DNA from: Cyclina sinensis
Lineage: Eukaryota; Mollusca; Bivalvia; Venerida; Veneridae
Assembly (NCBI GenBank): GCA_012932295.1
Contig: JAAONU010000003.1
Location: 28,196,361 to 28,260,360 of the forward strand
DNA length: 64,000 nucleotides
Direction of reading: 5' to 3'
Numbering within the stretch: the stretch's first letter is position 1; every line of letters begins with the position of its first letter. Below, one piece after another: positions 24,114 to 36,151 of the stretch. The translations under genes and the position numbers were made by a program. Below the pieces are notes generated by a model that had not been told where the DNA came from, made no database searches, and saw only the letters and a program-made list of their open reading frames with translations.

Positions 24114-27100
24114 ATTTCCTGCTTCATATTTCTTTTATATTTTCTGTTGCTTGGAAACCACTAGTTTTCTTATTTTCTTGTACACTCATCTGGCCTTTTC
24201 TTTTTTTATTCTAGGTTTGACACTTAACAGAGATTTAACAGAGAACTAACTGTTTTCTCTATATGTTCAGTAGACAATATTTCAGTTTTGTTTTGTTTTA
24301 TTTTGACAGGTTTTATGTGGTCGCTGGTCGCGTCATGAAAAAGTCGTTGAATTATATAGTAAAAACGTTCGGACAGCTTTTCAAGTGGTCGTTTAATAGA
24401 AAAGTTGCTGGCTGAATGTTCTGAGTTTTCATATATACATTTACTGAACTTAAAAGGGGGTAAAAACTTAAAATGCCAAAAATGTGTTGTAGCATTTTTG
24501 TTAACTTTTAACAAGATTGATCAAGGTCATAATTTTTAAACAAAGATTTACGTTTTGTATAAGAAATTATTCTAAAGTATCAGAAAAGAAAATTTCAAAA
24601 GTCCTCTTGATGAAACCAGAAGGCCGTTCTGAAATTTTGTGTTGACACATTTTGGGACAATATTAGTCGTGCCATAGAAATTTACCAGAAACTCGTTTAA
24701 CATCCTTAAACATGAGGCAGAGATGTCTGCTATTGATTTGAAGAAATTTCGCCTGACTCTGCATATATATTTAAACTTTGCACCAATATTATTTGTACTT
24801 TAAGACACTACATAAAGAATATAGTTTTTAAATAGTACGATGTCCTTTTAAATCTTTTTCTTAACATACTTAAACTCAGAGCTTTAAAAAATCATTTTGA
24901 GTTTTGCCTAGTTGACGTGTACCAAAGTTCTAGACCTTTTTTTTCCTATTATGTTTAATTTTATTTCAAAGATACAGTTTTTTAGCATTTTGCTCGGGGT
25001 GGGGGTGACATTCCGGTCTTGTCTTTATGTCATGTTTTTATCGTAGATGGTTTCGGCTTAGGCACACATATGGAACATTCAGTATTTTCTGTCAGTTGGG
25101 TTTTTAATTGAATACATGACGAATTTTAGAATCGCTCCATTTCCGTCTCTGTATACCCCAACATCAACAATAAGTTGTAATTTCACAAGGTATCGTTTAA
25201 GTGTTTGTAAAGTTTCATATTGGCCAATAAATTATCAAATACTGCATATCTATGTTCATATCTATGTATTTTCAACACACGGATTGTCGTTACATTTTAT
25301 ATCATTTAAAACAATAAAATTAAATTTGTCATTTTGCTTTTATATCTAAACATATTTTTTACTTTTATGTTAACTTATATAAAACCCTTGACACGCTTGA
25401 ACGGTTTGTCTTCAGATGAGGTCTAAAATATATATATGAAATGATATTTATTAAGTGTGCTTTGTTTCTACGTATCATAAAAAGACAGACGCTTTAAAGC
25501 TTCCGTCAAAATATATAATATACTTTGAATCAACTACCATATTGTTTGTCTGATCACATATACGCGACAGTGTCACTGCATTCACCAGCAGATGCAAAAG
25601 CATCTAAAATTTATATGGGCGTATCAAATTGACTATACTTTAAGTAAAAAAGCCCTTTGATATTTACAAAAATTGGTAAAATCAAGAAAATGATGTGTGT
25701 TTTCTTCTAAAAATAAAAAAAAGACATAGAAAATTCCAAAAACTTTGTGAGATTGATTTTTAGTAAAATTGTCCTTACATTTTGATCGAATGCAACTCTT
25801 TACTGGTCTGGTAGATCATGGGTGTCACCCAGAAAACTGCCATTTTGCCTATTTAAAGTTAATTTGAAACAAACTAACATTATTCACATTCTATGTCATC
25901 CGAGGTTCAGTAGCTTTAACAAACACTTCATACTTAACTGTCATTTACCATTGAAAACATAGAGACCTTGAGCACATTTCCTTTTATTACAATATCTCTT
26001 CAAAAGGATGCTACTCAGCTTTATACAATAATTACTGTTGCTGTTATTGCTCGTGGACAACGGCACACCATATTTGGTCAGTATCGCGTATTTTTGAAGA
26101 TTTTTTCTCTTGTAGCAAAACTAAATTTCTTAGATATATTATTTTATTAAACCTATTTCAAATTCTTCAGATTTTCTTGATCTGTAGCAATAAAATTATA
26201 AAGCACAGCACAAAATTTTATAATTTACCTAATGAGGCATAACCATTTCAGGTGAATAACAAAATATGAAATAGATTGTACAAGTTCCTGATTTTACAGA
26301 TTTGTTAATATGTGATTTTGTCATAACATGCAAGCGAATTGGGGTAAAAAATGTATAAACATAACTTAACATACACCATGTCAAATAAATGCCAATAAAA
26401 AGGCATTAAAAGCATGTATGTTTGGAATAACAGTATCGCGAAATTTTATTACTTTAAGCACGGACTTGTACGGGCTCCAATCTAGTTACTTATTCCCAAG
26501 CTGTAAGTCACCAAAAGTATTGATTTCTTACTAATTTCATAGGCGCTCGACCATTTTAATACTTTCCAAATAGAATATTAATTAATCCTTTCGTAATGCA
26601 TTCAACATGAACAACTGTTTCAACAAAAATAGACTAACACCTTAAGTTTGAACATAACCTGCCTGGATTTTACTCTAAAAGTTATAGCATTTCGAATACC
26701 GACGTTTTGACTTATTTTTCCATTAATAGCTTATCAAGGGCCCGACGAATGTGCACATAAGGTTGTAAGTAGTTATGTTTCGCTGCAGCTTTTTTTCTTA
26801 TTTCATCCCAATAAGAAAATTTGACTGATTAAAGTGGAGAGATAATGCTATTTTTAATGAACAACTGAGTGTAAAGAAAATAGAGAACGAAATGAGTTGG
26901 TTAAATCAAATCTATGTGTAACTTCAAGTTTAAGTCATGCATTTGAAAAAAACTCTGTAAACTTTCAGAAATTAACAAATTTCTTGTGTTGATTTAGATT
27001 ATAAATGAAGGACAGTTTAGGTGTCTTTTTAGCAGTTTTTACGAACATCTGTTGTTTAAATGATCTCCTTTCTCTAGAAATAAAAAAGCTGTGCCATTTT

Positions 27101-28480
27101 CCTCATTTATCATTATCTGAATTGCTTTCACAAGTGAAAGATGGTTGTAAAAAGGTGTATGCATTTTATTTTATTAATACTATTATGGATAAATGTATTT
27201 CTCAATACATCGGACGTAGAATATTTATATGTATGCACTATCCACCTACGCCATTTTTGTGCATTTGCCTACTCATGGAAATTACGTACCGGTGCACATA
27301 TCCCTGTAATTGACAGTTAGAATAACAGTTCATCGCACGAGCAAGTTTATAAAGATCGATATTGATCGTTTCATATGGTATGCCAGAAAAAAATTGAAAA
27401 CTACAAACTTAACCTCAATATTAGAGGAACTTCAAATAAGTAAATTCATCAGTTAAGTATACGTACTGTTGCATCGGTAGCAGGCCAGTGCTGATACATT
27501 ACAATGCTCAGTGAGCATCGATGTCGATGAATGTGTTTTTCGTGATATTCAGAATTTTATAAGCTTTTTTGTTTCGAAGTGTACAAAGTTGATGTCATAT
27601 GATAACTCCAATACGTGTAGGTGCAAACTAATTTAAAGCCTATTTTGTTTTAAAGTGTACAAATTTGATATTATATGGTAACTACATTTACTTTTATATG
27701 CAAACTGATGATCTAAAATAAATTTTCTTTGCCAGTTGTTCTCAAAAATAGCAGATTTTTTTTCCAAAGGGGATAAATTGTTTTAATAGTTTATGAATAT
27801 CAGAGTACCTGTTATCTCCCTTTATTATAATTTTGACCATGTCCTTGATACAAGTACTGTAAATAAATGTACTTTAAATAATCGCAAAATTGTTCGTGCA
27901 TGAGAATATTTTACACTACTTTTACATAAATGATACAATATGCATGGAATTTAAGTTCAAAAATAACTTCATAAATATAAATCTACTCGATGAAAGGCCA
28001 GACGTTTTCAAAATGGTTGACGGGTAAGGGTTTTTATTTCAGTTCAGGAATAATATTTAGAATACATGCATATGTTTTGATATCACCTCTTAAGAACTAC
28101 AATTTTCGAAAATTTTCAATATCTCTGGCTCCTATTTCAGGGTTAGATGCCATTAATTTATGATTGACATATTTGTTCAAATTGTGTAAAGTTTGCTCTT
28201 TCTCGTTCAAAGTGGTCCGATTTCGGCTGCTTTAAAATTTGGAGGTAACAAGCTGTTTGGTAAAGACTCTTATATTTATGAAAACTGGAAATAACTGACT
28301 TAAATCATCAAATATGACTTGGGCTTTGCATGCATTGTTTGTTTAGTTGTTCATTTGTTTCAAAGTGGCACAGTAATGAATTTATTGGTTAATGTAATAA
28401 CTGGTTGTACTTGAAATTTTAATAATTACATTATACTAATAATAAAATACTATGCTTGTGTTTCTATGGGCATGCATTGT
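24114..28480. repeat. Long non-coding region made of duplicated flank blocks
   Basis: No gene is supported. Blocks 24950-25240, 25430-25530, 26700-26770 and 27470-28060 have diverged counterparts, in the same order, at 38280-38520, 38820-38920, 38950-39020 and 39535-39620 (or 41790-42310), on the far side of transporter copy 3. The open frame at 24224-24514 (minus) is not recognisable and was not called. Confidence 0.5.
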
Positions 28481-28484
28481 AACA

Positions 28485-29105
28485 GGAGCAACGAGACCTG
28501 TTTCATTCGAACGTCTACAAAATGAATGTAAATGAGAACTCCTGTCTGAAAGAAGATATAAACATCGAATGATGCATTTTTTCAAAATGTATTATAACCT
28601 TGCACCAGAATACATTTCTTCACAAATCCCAAGTCAAAAACCCTCTCAGTATAACCTTAGGAACGATCAGTATACCCCAGGCATAGAATGCAGAACATCT
28701 CTTTACCAGAACTCATTTTCCCTACTGCTGTTCGAGAGTTAAAATTCGCAATTCACATACTTTATTATCATTTAAAAATATTTGAATAGAATCCAAATCT
28801 TAGTACCACAATATTACTATACTAGACATGAAAACTTCAAATATTAGACACACGACTTCGAACTAAGTGTAGTTCCTTGAATTACCTTCTGCATCTAGGG
28901 AATGTCTCACCGACTCGTTTGTGCAGATGTGGACAACTAGAGACTAATTACAATTTCTTTTTTGAATGTACATATTTTGAAAGTGTTCATAAAACTCTTT
29001 CTGTTAAGCTGGACAATTTAAATTTAGATCTTCTTTTACATGGTGATCTTACCCTTTCTGACCGGGAAGACGCATTCATCTTTAATGAAGTTCTATTTTA
29101 AATCC
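28485..29105 (+). mobile_element. 3' fragment of a non-LTR retrotransposon (LINE)
   Basis: Conceptual translation with a few breaks gives a typical LINE ORF2 C-terminus: LSERRYKHRMMHFFKMYYNL, APEYISSQIP, YNLRND, CRTSLYQNSFFPTAVREL, then (28877-29101) LGNVSPTRLCRCGQLETNYN followed by FFFECTYF, the Cys-rich tail. The upstream RT and endonuclease are absent, so it is a 5'-truncated copy. It ends just before family F. Confidence 0.8.
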
Positions 29106-29164
29106 GTGACAGTAAGTGATTTACTTAGTGCTAGAGACTTCTTTAATGCCTTCTTTTATTTCTT

Positions 29165-31010
29165 TTTATGCCCCGTCCGTCCGTCCGTCCGTCTGTCCTG
29201 TAAAATCTTGTCCTCGCTTCATCTCCAAAACCTCTTGAGGGATTTCATTGAAACTTAACAGGAGTGTTTGTCATCAAGTCTATTTGTGCATATCATCATG
29301 AAATTCCGCTTGATTTATTTTTGGCAGAGTTATGGGCACTTAGTCATTTTTTACTCTAAAATCTTGTCCTCGCTTCATCTCCAAGACCGCTTGAGGGATT
29401 TCATTGAAACTTAATAGGAGTGTTTGTCACCAAGCCTTGTTGTGCATATCGTCAGGAAATTCTGCTCGGATTTTTTTGGCAGAGTTATTGGCCCTTAGTC
29501 GTTGTTTTACTCTAACTTCTATATTAAAGTCTTGTCCACACTTGATCTCCAAAACCGCTTGGAGAATTTCATTGAAACTTTACAGGAATGTTTGTCACCA
29601 GGTCTAGGTGTGCATATTATCAGGAGTTTCTGGTCGGATTATTTTTGGCAGAGTTATTGGCCCTTATTCATTTTTTACTCTAAGTTCTATATTAAAATTT
29701 TGTCCACGCTTCATCTCCAAAACCACTGGAGGATTTCATTGAAACTACACAGAAATGTTTGTCACCAAACCTAGGTATGCATATCGTCAGGAGTTTCTAG
29801 TCGGATTATTTTAGCAGAGTTATTGGCCCTTATTCATTTTTTACTCTAAGTTCTATATTAAAATCTTGTCCACGCTTCATCTCCAAAACCACTGGAGGAT
29901 TTCATTGAAACTACACAGAAATGTTTGTCACCAAACCTTGTTATGCATATCGTCAGGAGTCTCTGGTCGGATTATTTTTGGCAATGTTATGGGCCCTTAG
30001 TCATTTTTAGCTCCACTTTTCGAAGAAAAAGTGGAGCTAATGTCATGACCCCCTCGTTGGCGTCAGTTAACCTTTTTGTTAAGGTCCATTTCTCAGAAAC
30101 TATCAAAGCCATTTACTTCAAATTAGAAATATATGTTCACTTTCAAAATACGACACCATTTCTCAAGGGCAGATAACCCTCAAATTTATTTATGCAAAGT
30201 TATGCCCCTTTTTCCAACCTAAAATTTTTTGGTTACCTTTTTGTTAATGTCCATTTCTCAAAAAGTGTCAAAGATATTCCATTCAAACTTGAAATACTTG
30301 ATCACCAGCAAGAACCCTGCAAAGATTGTTTGTATGCATGTCCCTGGGAGTCAATATTAGCCCCATCCAAGGGGTCACTTGATTTTGCTTATACTTATAT
30401 ATAGGGAAAACATTTCTTCAGCCTAGAAATAAACTTTAACTTACATAGGATTGGTAAGTACTTCCCCTCCCCCACCTCCTCCAACCTCCCCTCTGCTTGG
30501 GGACCCCCAGCCCTGGCATTACCCCCCCGCCAATATTTTTTTTTCATTATAATTATCTTTGTTTTTTATAAAATATGTAGGTACTTGACTTTTAAATATG
30601 TAGGTATGAAGTGACTTGACTCCCCCCTCTCCAAAAGAATATTTTTTAAATATGTAGGTATGAAGTGACTTGACTCCCCCGGGCATTACCCGCCCTCCCC
30701 CCCCCCCCTCCAAAAAAAGTATTTTTTATATATATGTACGAAGTTACTTTACTTATTCCCACCTCCTCCCCCACCCTGGCAAAAAAAATCTTGTTTCTCC
30801 TATATTGAAAAAGAACTCTTAAGCTTTGAAATAAACTTTTTTTATAAACCAATTTTTTCCTTTATTTTTTTAAAGTGGAGCGTGCTCTCTGGCGACAGGT
30901 CTCTGTATTAAAATCTTGTCCAAGCTTCATCTCCAAAACTGCTTGGGGGATTTTATTGAACCAGAATGTTTGTCACCAAGCCTTGTTATATACAAAACAC
31001 CAGTAGGGGT
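29165..31010 (-). mobile_element. Hairpin-type tandem-core element, family F, interrupted by family D
   Basis: It begins on the + strand with a (CCGT)n run after TTTTTATGCCC, then about five units of 155-172 bp. Each unit holds CTTCATCTCCAAAACC, ATTTCATTGAAACT, TTTGTCACCAA and GCAGAGTTATTGGCCCTTA (unit marks near 29216, 29371, 29543, 29708 and 29876). A further partial unit resumes at about 30900 after the inserted family-D element. Orientation is minus by analogy with the (GGAC)n-then-end order of the other families. The 5' end, near 31010, is not well defined. Confidence 0.6.
30011..30897 (-). mobile_element. Hairpin-ended element, family D, nested in family F
   Basis: On the minus strand it starts with CCTGTCGCCAGAGAGCACGC and the arm CTCCACTTT. 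It ends with the hairpin CCACTTTTTCTTCGAAAAGTGG followed by AGCTAAAAA. The interior holds units of 'ATTTCTCA.AAA.T.TCAAAG.CATT' and a C-rich region (30455-30780) with a repeated 'AAATATGTAGGTATGAAGTG' unit and poly-C tracts. Family F units resume on both sides, so the insertion is younger than the F array. Confidence 0.7.
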
Positions 31011-31941
31011 TGGGAATAAAACAATATTGTTCATATTCAAACTAACAGCTTTCTATTTTATTGAATAATTATGTCTTCAACGTTCATATTAGAATCTGAA
31101 GCAGAAAAACTTTTCTTTACCATTTACCCTCAGTTCGTGGTCTATTTTTTGTCTGATCTCTTTTCCACAGGCATATTCAGTTATATATTTACACCAGTTT
31201 AAATTCAAAGCTACATTTCGGGGGCATATGTCAATTTCCAGTGACAGCTCTTGTTCTTGTCTTCTTTTGCTTTGTTGTCCTTCTTAATCTTTTCTATTTC
31301 TTAACGTTTCATTAAAAATTCAGTAAGGCTAGCTCGTCTATATCCATATTTCGTATTAGAAAAATATTTATGTAATAAAACCATGTGAAGTCCTTTAAGG
31401 AGAAAAATACTATAAGACAGATTGTCTTTCATTCTTATACTTTTCCATGTGCTATTGTTTTTATATTTTGCCTATTATATATTAATAAGCACATTATGGG
31501 AATAAATTATGTTTAAATTAAATCCTTAAGACTTTCCCTTCTGCGAATGCGAACGAGAGTTTTACAGGTTTTAGGATCCATCATGGCTGTGAAATGTGCA
31601 AGGCGATAACACTGCATATGTTTTTTTATGGATAAATCAGCAAGTTATCCAAGAAAGATTGGATTTGTAAATCAGTCCTAAGTATTAAATACTTTCTGAA
31701 ACGACTGATTTTGTATCATATGCTAATAAGTTTCGAAGCTAACACCGTTAATTTGAGTCTCGGTTAGTCAGTCAAAGATTCGATACAATTGATTTTCTTT
31801 TATAATAGTTTTAATCATTTGATATTATTCTTTTTATATGAAAATTACAGTAACGAAACCTTAAACTTGTGTATATGTATTTAGCCAAATATCGGCTGGA
31901 TCTCAGTTATCTACTGAAGTACATACTTTTATTATCTACTT
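31011..31941. other. Non-coding AT-rich spacer
   Basis: No gene and no repeat recognised. Confidence 0.35.
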
Positions 31942-32375
31942 AAAGGGGCTGTGCTCCAGATGACAAAAAAATAAAGTTTTCTTGTATTATAAATTTCTTG
32001 TAATATTTATGACTAATGCTTAAAAAATGACTTACTGACAAAAAATAAGTCAAATAATTACATTATAAATTGATTTTTTCCCCTTTCAAAGTGCTATACC
32101 GTAACGCGACGGTATAACTATATAGTATAAGATTTAAAGTAAATATCTGTATTATCACATGCGGCGATGGTGGTGACAGTAAAAGCTTTGGATATATTTT
32201 GTTAACATGAGGGTCCAGAGTTCAAATCAGGCTGGAGTGAAAATATTTTTTTATTCTATTTTGACTTTTATAATCAGTTTGAAGTAAAATATTATGTTGT
32301 TATAATCTCACGGCATCTAAATATATAATTTATATAAAAAAAAAATTTATGTCAAAAATGGAGTACAGCCTCTTT
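31942..32375. mobile_element. MITE with a tRNA-like (SINE-like) core
   Basis: The ends are inverted repeats: AAAGGGGCTGTGCTCCA on the left, and the complement of AAAGAGGCTGTACTCCA on the right. The inside is AT-rich with a small palindrome TATACCGTAACGCGACGGTATA. Bases 32161-32240 resemble a decayed tRNA gene: GGTGGTGACAGTAAAAGC (A-box-like) and GGTCCAGAGTTCAAATC (B-box-like) are spaced as in tRNAs. No coding capacity. Confidence 0.6.
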
Positions 32376-32593
32376 GAAAATAATATATTGAGGAATATAC
32401 TGCGTATTTTCATGTTCCGTATTTTCACTGTAAAAATTTATTTTTCACTGCAGTGAAACATATTTTCCGTATTTTCACTGGTGTCTTGCCGGACTATTTT
32501 CTTCTAAATTCAGCCAGTACACAAACTTAAAGAGGAATTCTTTTGAATTGTAAGGTCAAAAGAAAAAAAGAGAAAGTATATAATAAACAGAAA

Positions 32594-32714
32594 ATTCAAA
32601 TTTTTTTTCTATAAATACTCAAATGTGGTATGAAAATTATCGTGGTTTGAAAATTATCATATTTCATACTACTCGATGAAAATAAGTCCCGTATTTATAG
32701 AAAAAAACTTGAAT
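32594..32714. mobile_element. Short palindromic MITE
   Basis: The left end reads ATTCAA, a T-run, CTATAAATAC. The right end is its near-perfect complement (GTATTTATAG, an A-run, CTTGAAT). A second inner repeat (ATGAAAATTATC / GAAAATTATCAT) is present. 121 bp; could fold on itself. Confidence 0.5.
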
Positions 32715-33227
32715 ATCCTTTATATACTAACTATTCAAGGAGCATTCAAATAACTTTAAAAAATTGTATTTATTTAACAGATTTAAACGTTTGAATGAAA
32801 CTTTTAAATGTATCTTAGATTCTAAGAAATAAAGTTTTGTTCTGTTCTGTTTCATTCTAGGTTTGTTAAAAAATCTGCAAACTAATTTAAAAGCAAATGA
32901 AGTATATGAGTATTATGTACCAGATTCTGCATTATTGTTAATTAATTATAATCTAATTATTTGGGTTTTTGTCTCAATTACAAATAATTTTCATTTAAAT
33001 GAAAAAGTGAAATTGATTATAATAAATTAATCATGCTTTTTTTACATAAAGTTATACTTTAGTCTTCAAAAAGTAAGCTAATGGCGAATCGATAAATGTT
33101 TTCTGCACAAACCTGACGATTGATCCATCCTTTCTGCACACTCAGCTTAATGTTTATTAGACGGAGGGTATAGTGCTTCAATTTTAAAATGTTCTGTTGG
33201 TTGTTTCCTCTAAACTTTTTTTTTCAG

Positions 33228-36151
33228 AAATATCAAATGGATCATATTTGCAATGGCAACAATCACTTTGATGACAGATTTCGCCCTTTTGTTTTCTTTT
33301 GGAGCTTTGTATGTTGAAATGTTGGAGGAATATCAGACTGGCCGAGCGCAGACAGCAATAGTACAGTCACTGCTTTTAGGCGTTGGCTTAGGCTCCGGTA
33401 ATTTCTATGCTACTTAAACTTTAAATAATTAATATATTGTATTTAAACGCTTTTTGAAAGGGTAACAGATGAAACACCCCTTGTAGTCATGTGGTTAGAC
33501 ACGCAACAAATTGAATTCAACCTCGTATCTTGTCACCTCTGTTAATTGTGTGTCTTTGTCTAACATGTTACTCAAGTATTAGTATTAGTTTTCAAGCATG
33601 TGTTATTTTTTAAAGAATATTTTATTATAAAAATTTTACTTTTTCTTCATGCCTTTTTATTATCATTTCAGGTTTAATAAGTGGAGCGCTTGTTAATAAA
33701 ATAGGCATCCCTTCTGTGACCTTAATATCCAGTATATTGGTACCACTTGGATTTATAGTCTCTTATTTTGCAACTTCCATATATTATTTGTATATCAGTA
33801 TAGGGATTCTATCTGGTAGGTATTCATTACTTTTACTGTTTTATCATTGGTTTTCAGTACAAGCTTTTCTGGAAGTTTCTTTTAATTCTTTTTCTAAGAG
33901 TGTGGAAAAAGGTCGATATGAACTTTGTGCAATGACAGATTTTGACGAGTTAATTGACGAGATGGAAAACAATGAATTATAATAGAAAATTTTGTTTTTT
34001 AATTACTTTCTGTTATTTTCCTGAGGTATTTGATCCTTGTATTAATAATGCCATTTCCGAACTCAAGGAGTAAATACAAAAACGCAACTTTCATTCAAAC
34101 CTGATCATTAATCTTAGGCAATATTAACACTTTGCATTTACGACCAATTTCTCAAAATAATTACATCTTGAAGTGAAATAAAACAGTTTATGCTTGATCT
34201 GAAAAAATCATAACTTTTTTTCTTTAGCGTTTGGCATAAACTTGGCCCACGCCAGTTGTTACGCAGTAGTTGTGCGTCTATTTTCGGACGGTCAGCAGCT
34301 TATGTGTTCAACACTTTTAACAACTGCAACAGGCATTTCATCTCTCACCTACCCATACCTTCTAACATGGCTTGACAAAACCTATGGTTTATCTGGAACA
34401 TTTTTAATCTTAGGCGGAATATCTGGGCACACATTTCTGTTATTTACAGTTTGCTTTCTTTGTCGAAGAGAGATTACAGTTACACCCGTCTCTAGAGACA
34501 TTGGAAATATAAATCACACTAACAATCACACTACAAATACTGATACGAAACGCAGTGCAGAATTAAAACAGAAAAGAAATAATAAGGATATAGATAATCT
34601 TCAGCAAACGCCATGGATTTGCCAGAAACGAACTCAAGACAAAATTCGAGAACACGAAGACACATCAATCGATATTAACAAATCTTCAGAAATAAACTGC
34701 AGTGATCATCCTGGAAACACTGCTCATACAGATGATGGTACTGTTAGGTCTGTGCAATCCACAAATGTAAATCGACCCAAGGATATGTATTTAAATGAAA
34801 TAATCAGAAAATCTCATGCGTATTCTGCATTTGTAACATTTAAACATTTGTTGATAAAACAATATATATGTCTCGCTGTGGCGTTTTGGTTTGGAATTGT
34901 AAGTTTAAATGCATTTTTATCAATAGCTTTAGACATTGCTTCGTGGAAAGGTTTATTGTCTTCACAAGGTGTGCATTCGTTATTAGCATTTAACATTTTC
35001 AACATCATAAGCAGACTAGTTCCAGGTCTTCTTAAACAACGAAAAGGAATAAATTCTTTCATGTGGTCGGTAGTTTCGACATTGTCAGGATTATTTGGTC
35101 AGTTGATGCTGTATTTCTCAACAAACTTGGCGATGTATATGATCGGAATGTCTTTAAGTGGGTTAGCGTGTGGTGGAATTATTTCTTCTTCGATAAATGC
35201 GACCATAAGGATTGTGACCCGTGATCAAGAGCCTGTAGCAATTGGGATTCTGTTTACAGTTAATGGGCTGCTGTCGATTGCAACTGGACCCATCTTAGGT
35301 AAATATGCACCAAGAATGTATATCTGTTACTCTGTATTTCATCTGTCACATTAACTAAGAATTGACCCCATAACCTTTTCACACAACGAACTTACTTTAT
35401 AAGTAATTTACCAATGAAACAGACACTCGAGCTTTAAATTGTTAAGAGGAAAGAAAAATTTAGCTTTTAAAACAAATACTGTTTCCTTCTGTTTACTTGG
35501 GCTTAGAGTGACGATAACAACTCAAAAATTGAATCTGTATTTTTAAAACCCTGTAACTAACGAGGACTCATATCTTCGCCAAGTGCATTATGTTCTCTGA
35601 CTATGGATATCTCTGATACGCATTTTTCACTTCTTTCAGATTAATAGCTTGTAAATATGCTCTATAGATAATACGTAAACACTGAAAATGTTTCTGGCAT
35701 GATCTGAAATTCATTTTCTTTTAATTTACGATTGTAGTAAGTATATTTTCTTTCTTTGGCATGTCACAAAATATTTTGTCTACTAGCTGTTATACCAGTG
35801 TTTTTAAAGGTTAATTAAACTGTTTCCTTAAAATTACTCTTGTCTATTGTTACTTTATGTTGTCTTTTCTAACCTGCGAGATAATTCTATTTAAATTGTC
35901 TTGAAGTAAAGTATTAAACCAAACTGAGCAAGTACCGAAGTACACTTGCACTTTTTATGATGTTCATATAAAGCTGGTTTACGTTTCCATTTACAGGAGG
36001 CCTTCGAGACATGACAGGGTCTTATGGAAGTGTTTTTCTGATTATTTGCATATCGCAAGCTGTCTCTGCTTTCTTCTACTTGCTTGCCATGTTATTTCGA
36101 TATCGGCAGAACAGAGAATCACGCACAATTTCTTGCAACATAAATAATTGA
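33228..36151 (+). CDS. SLC16-like (monocarboxylate transporter family) membrane transporter, copy 3
   Basis: Four coding exons: 33228-33397, 33672-33815, 34228-35298 and 35997-36151 (TGA 36149-36151), with the same intron phases as copy 2. They join to about 512 residues plus an unseen N-terminal exon. The long exon is 9 nt shorter than in copies 1 and 2, with the net loss in the cytoplasmic loop. Twelve hydrophobic segments can be followed. The TM8 stretch is FNIISRLVPGLL, again with Asn for the MCT1 proton-coupling Asp. The motif SDGQQLM after TM4 differs from SDRQQL in the other two copies, losing a basic residue in the family's Arg-rich loop. AATAAA at 36202-36207 is a candidate poly(A) signal. 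The frame is fully open, so the copy is probably functional. Substrate unknown. Confidence 0.9.

Noticed and set aside
24224..24514. 96-residue minus-strand open frame
   Set aside because: No recognisable motif, no splice context, and it lies in repeat-derived flank sequence.
32161..32240. A functional tRNA gene
   Set aside because: The A- and B-box-like parts are degenerate and no paired acceptor stem can be drawn. Kept only as a tRNA-like core of a MITE.
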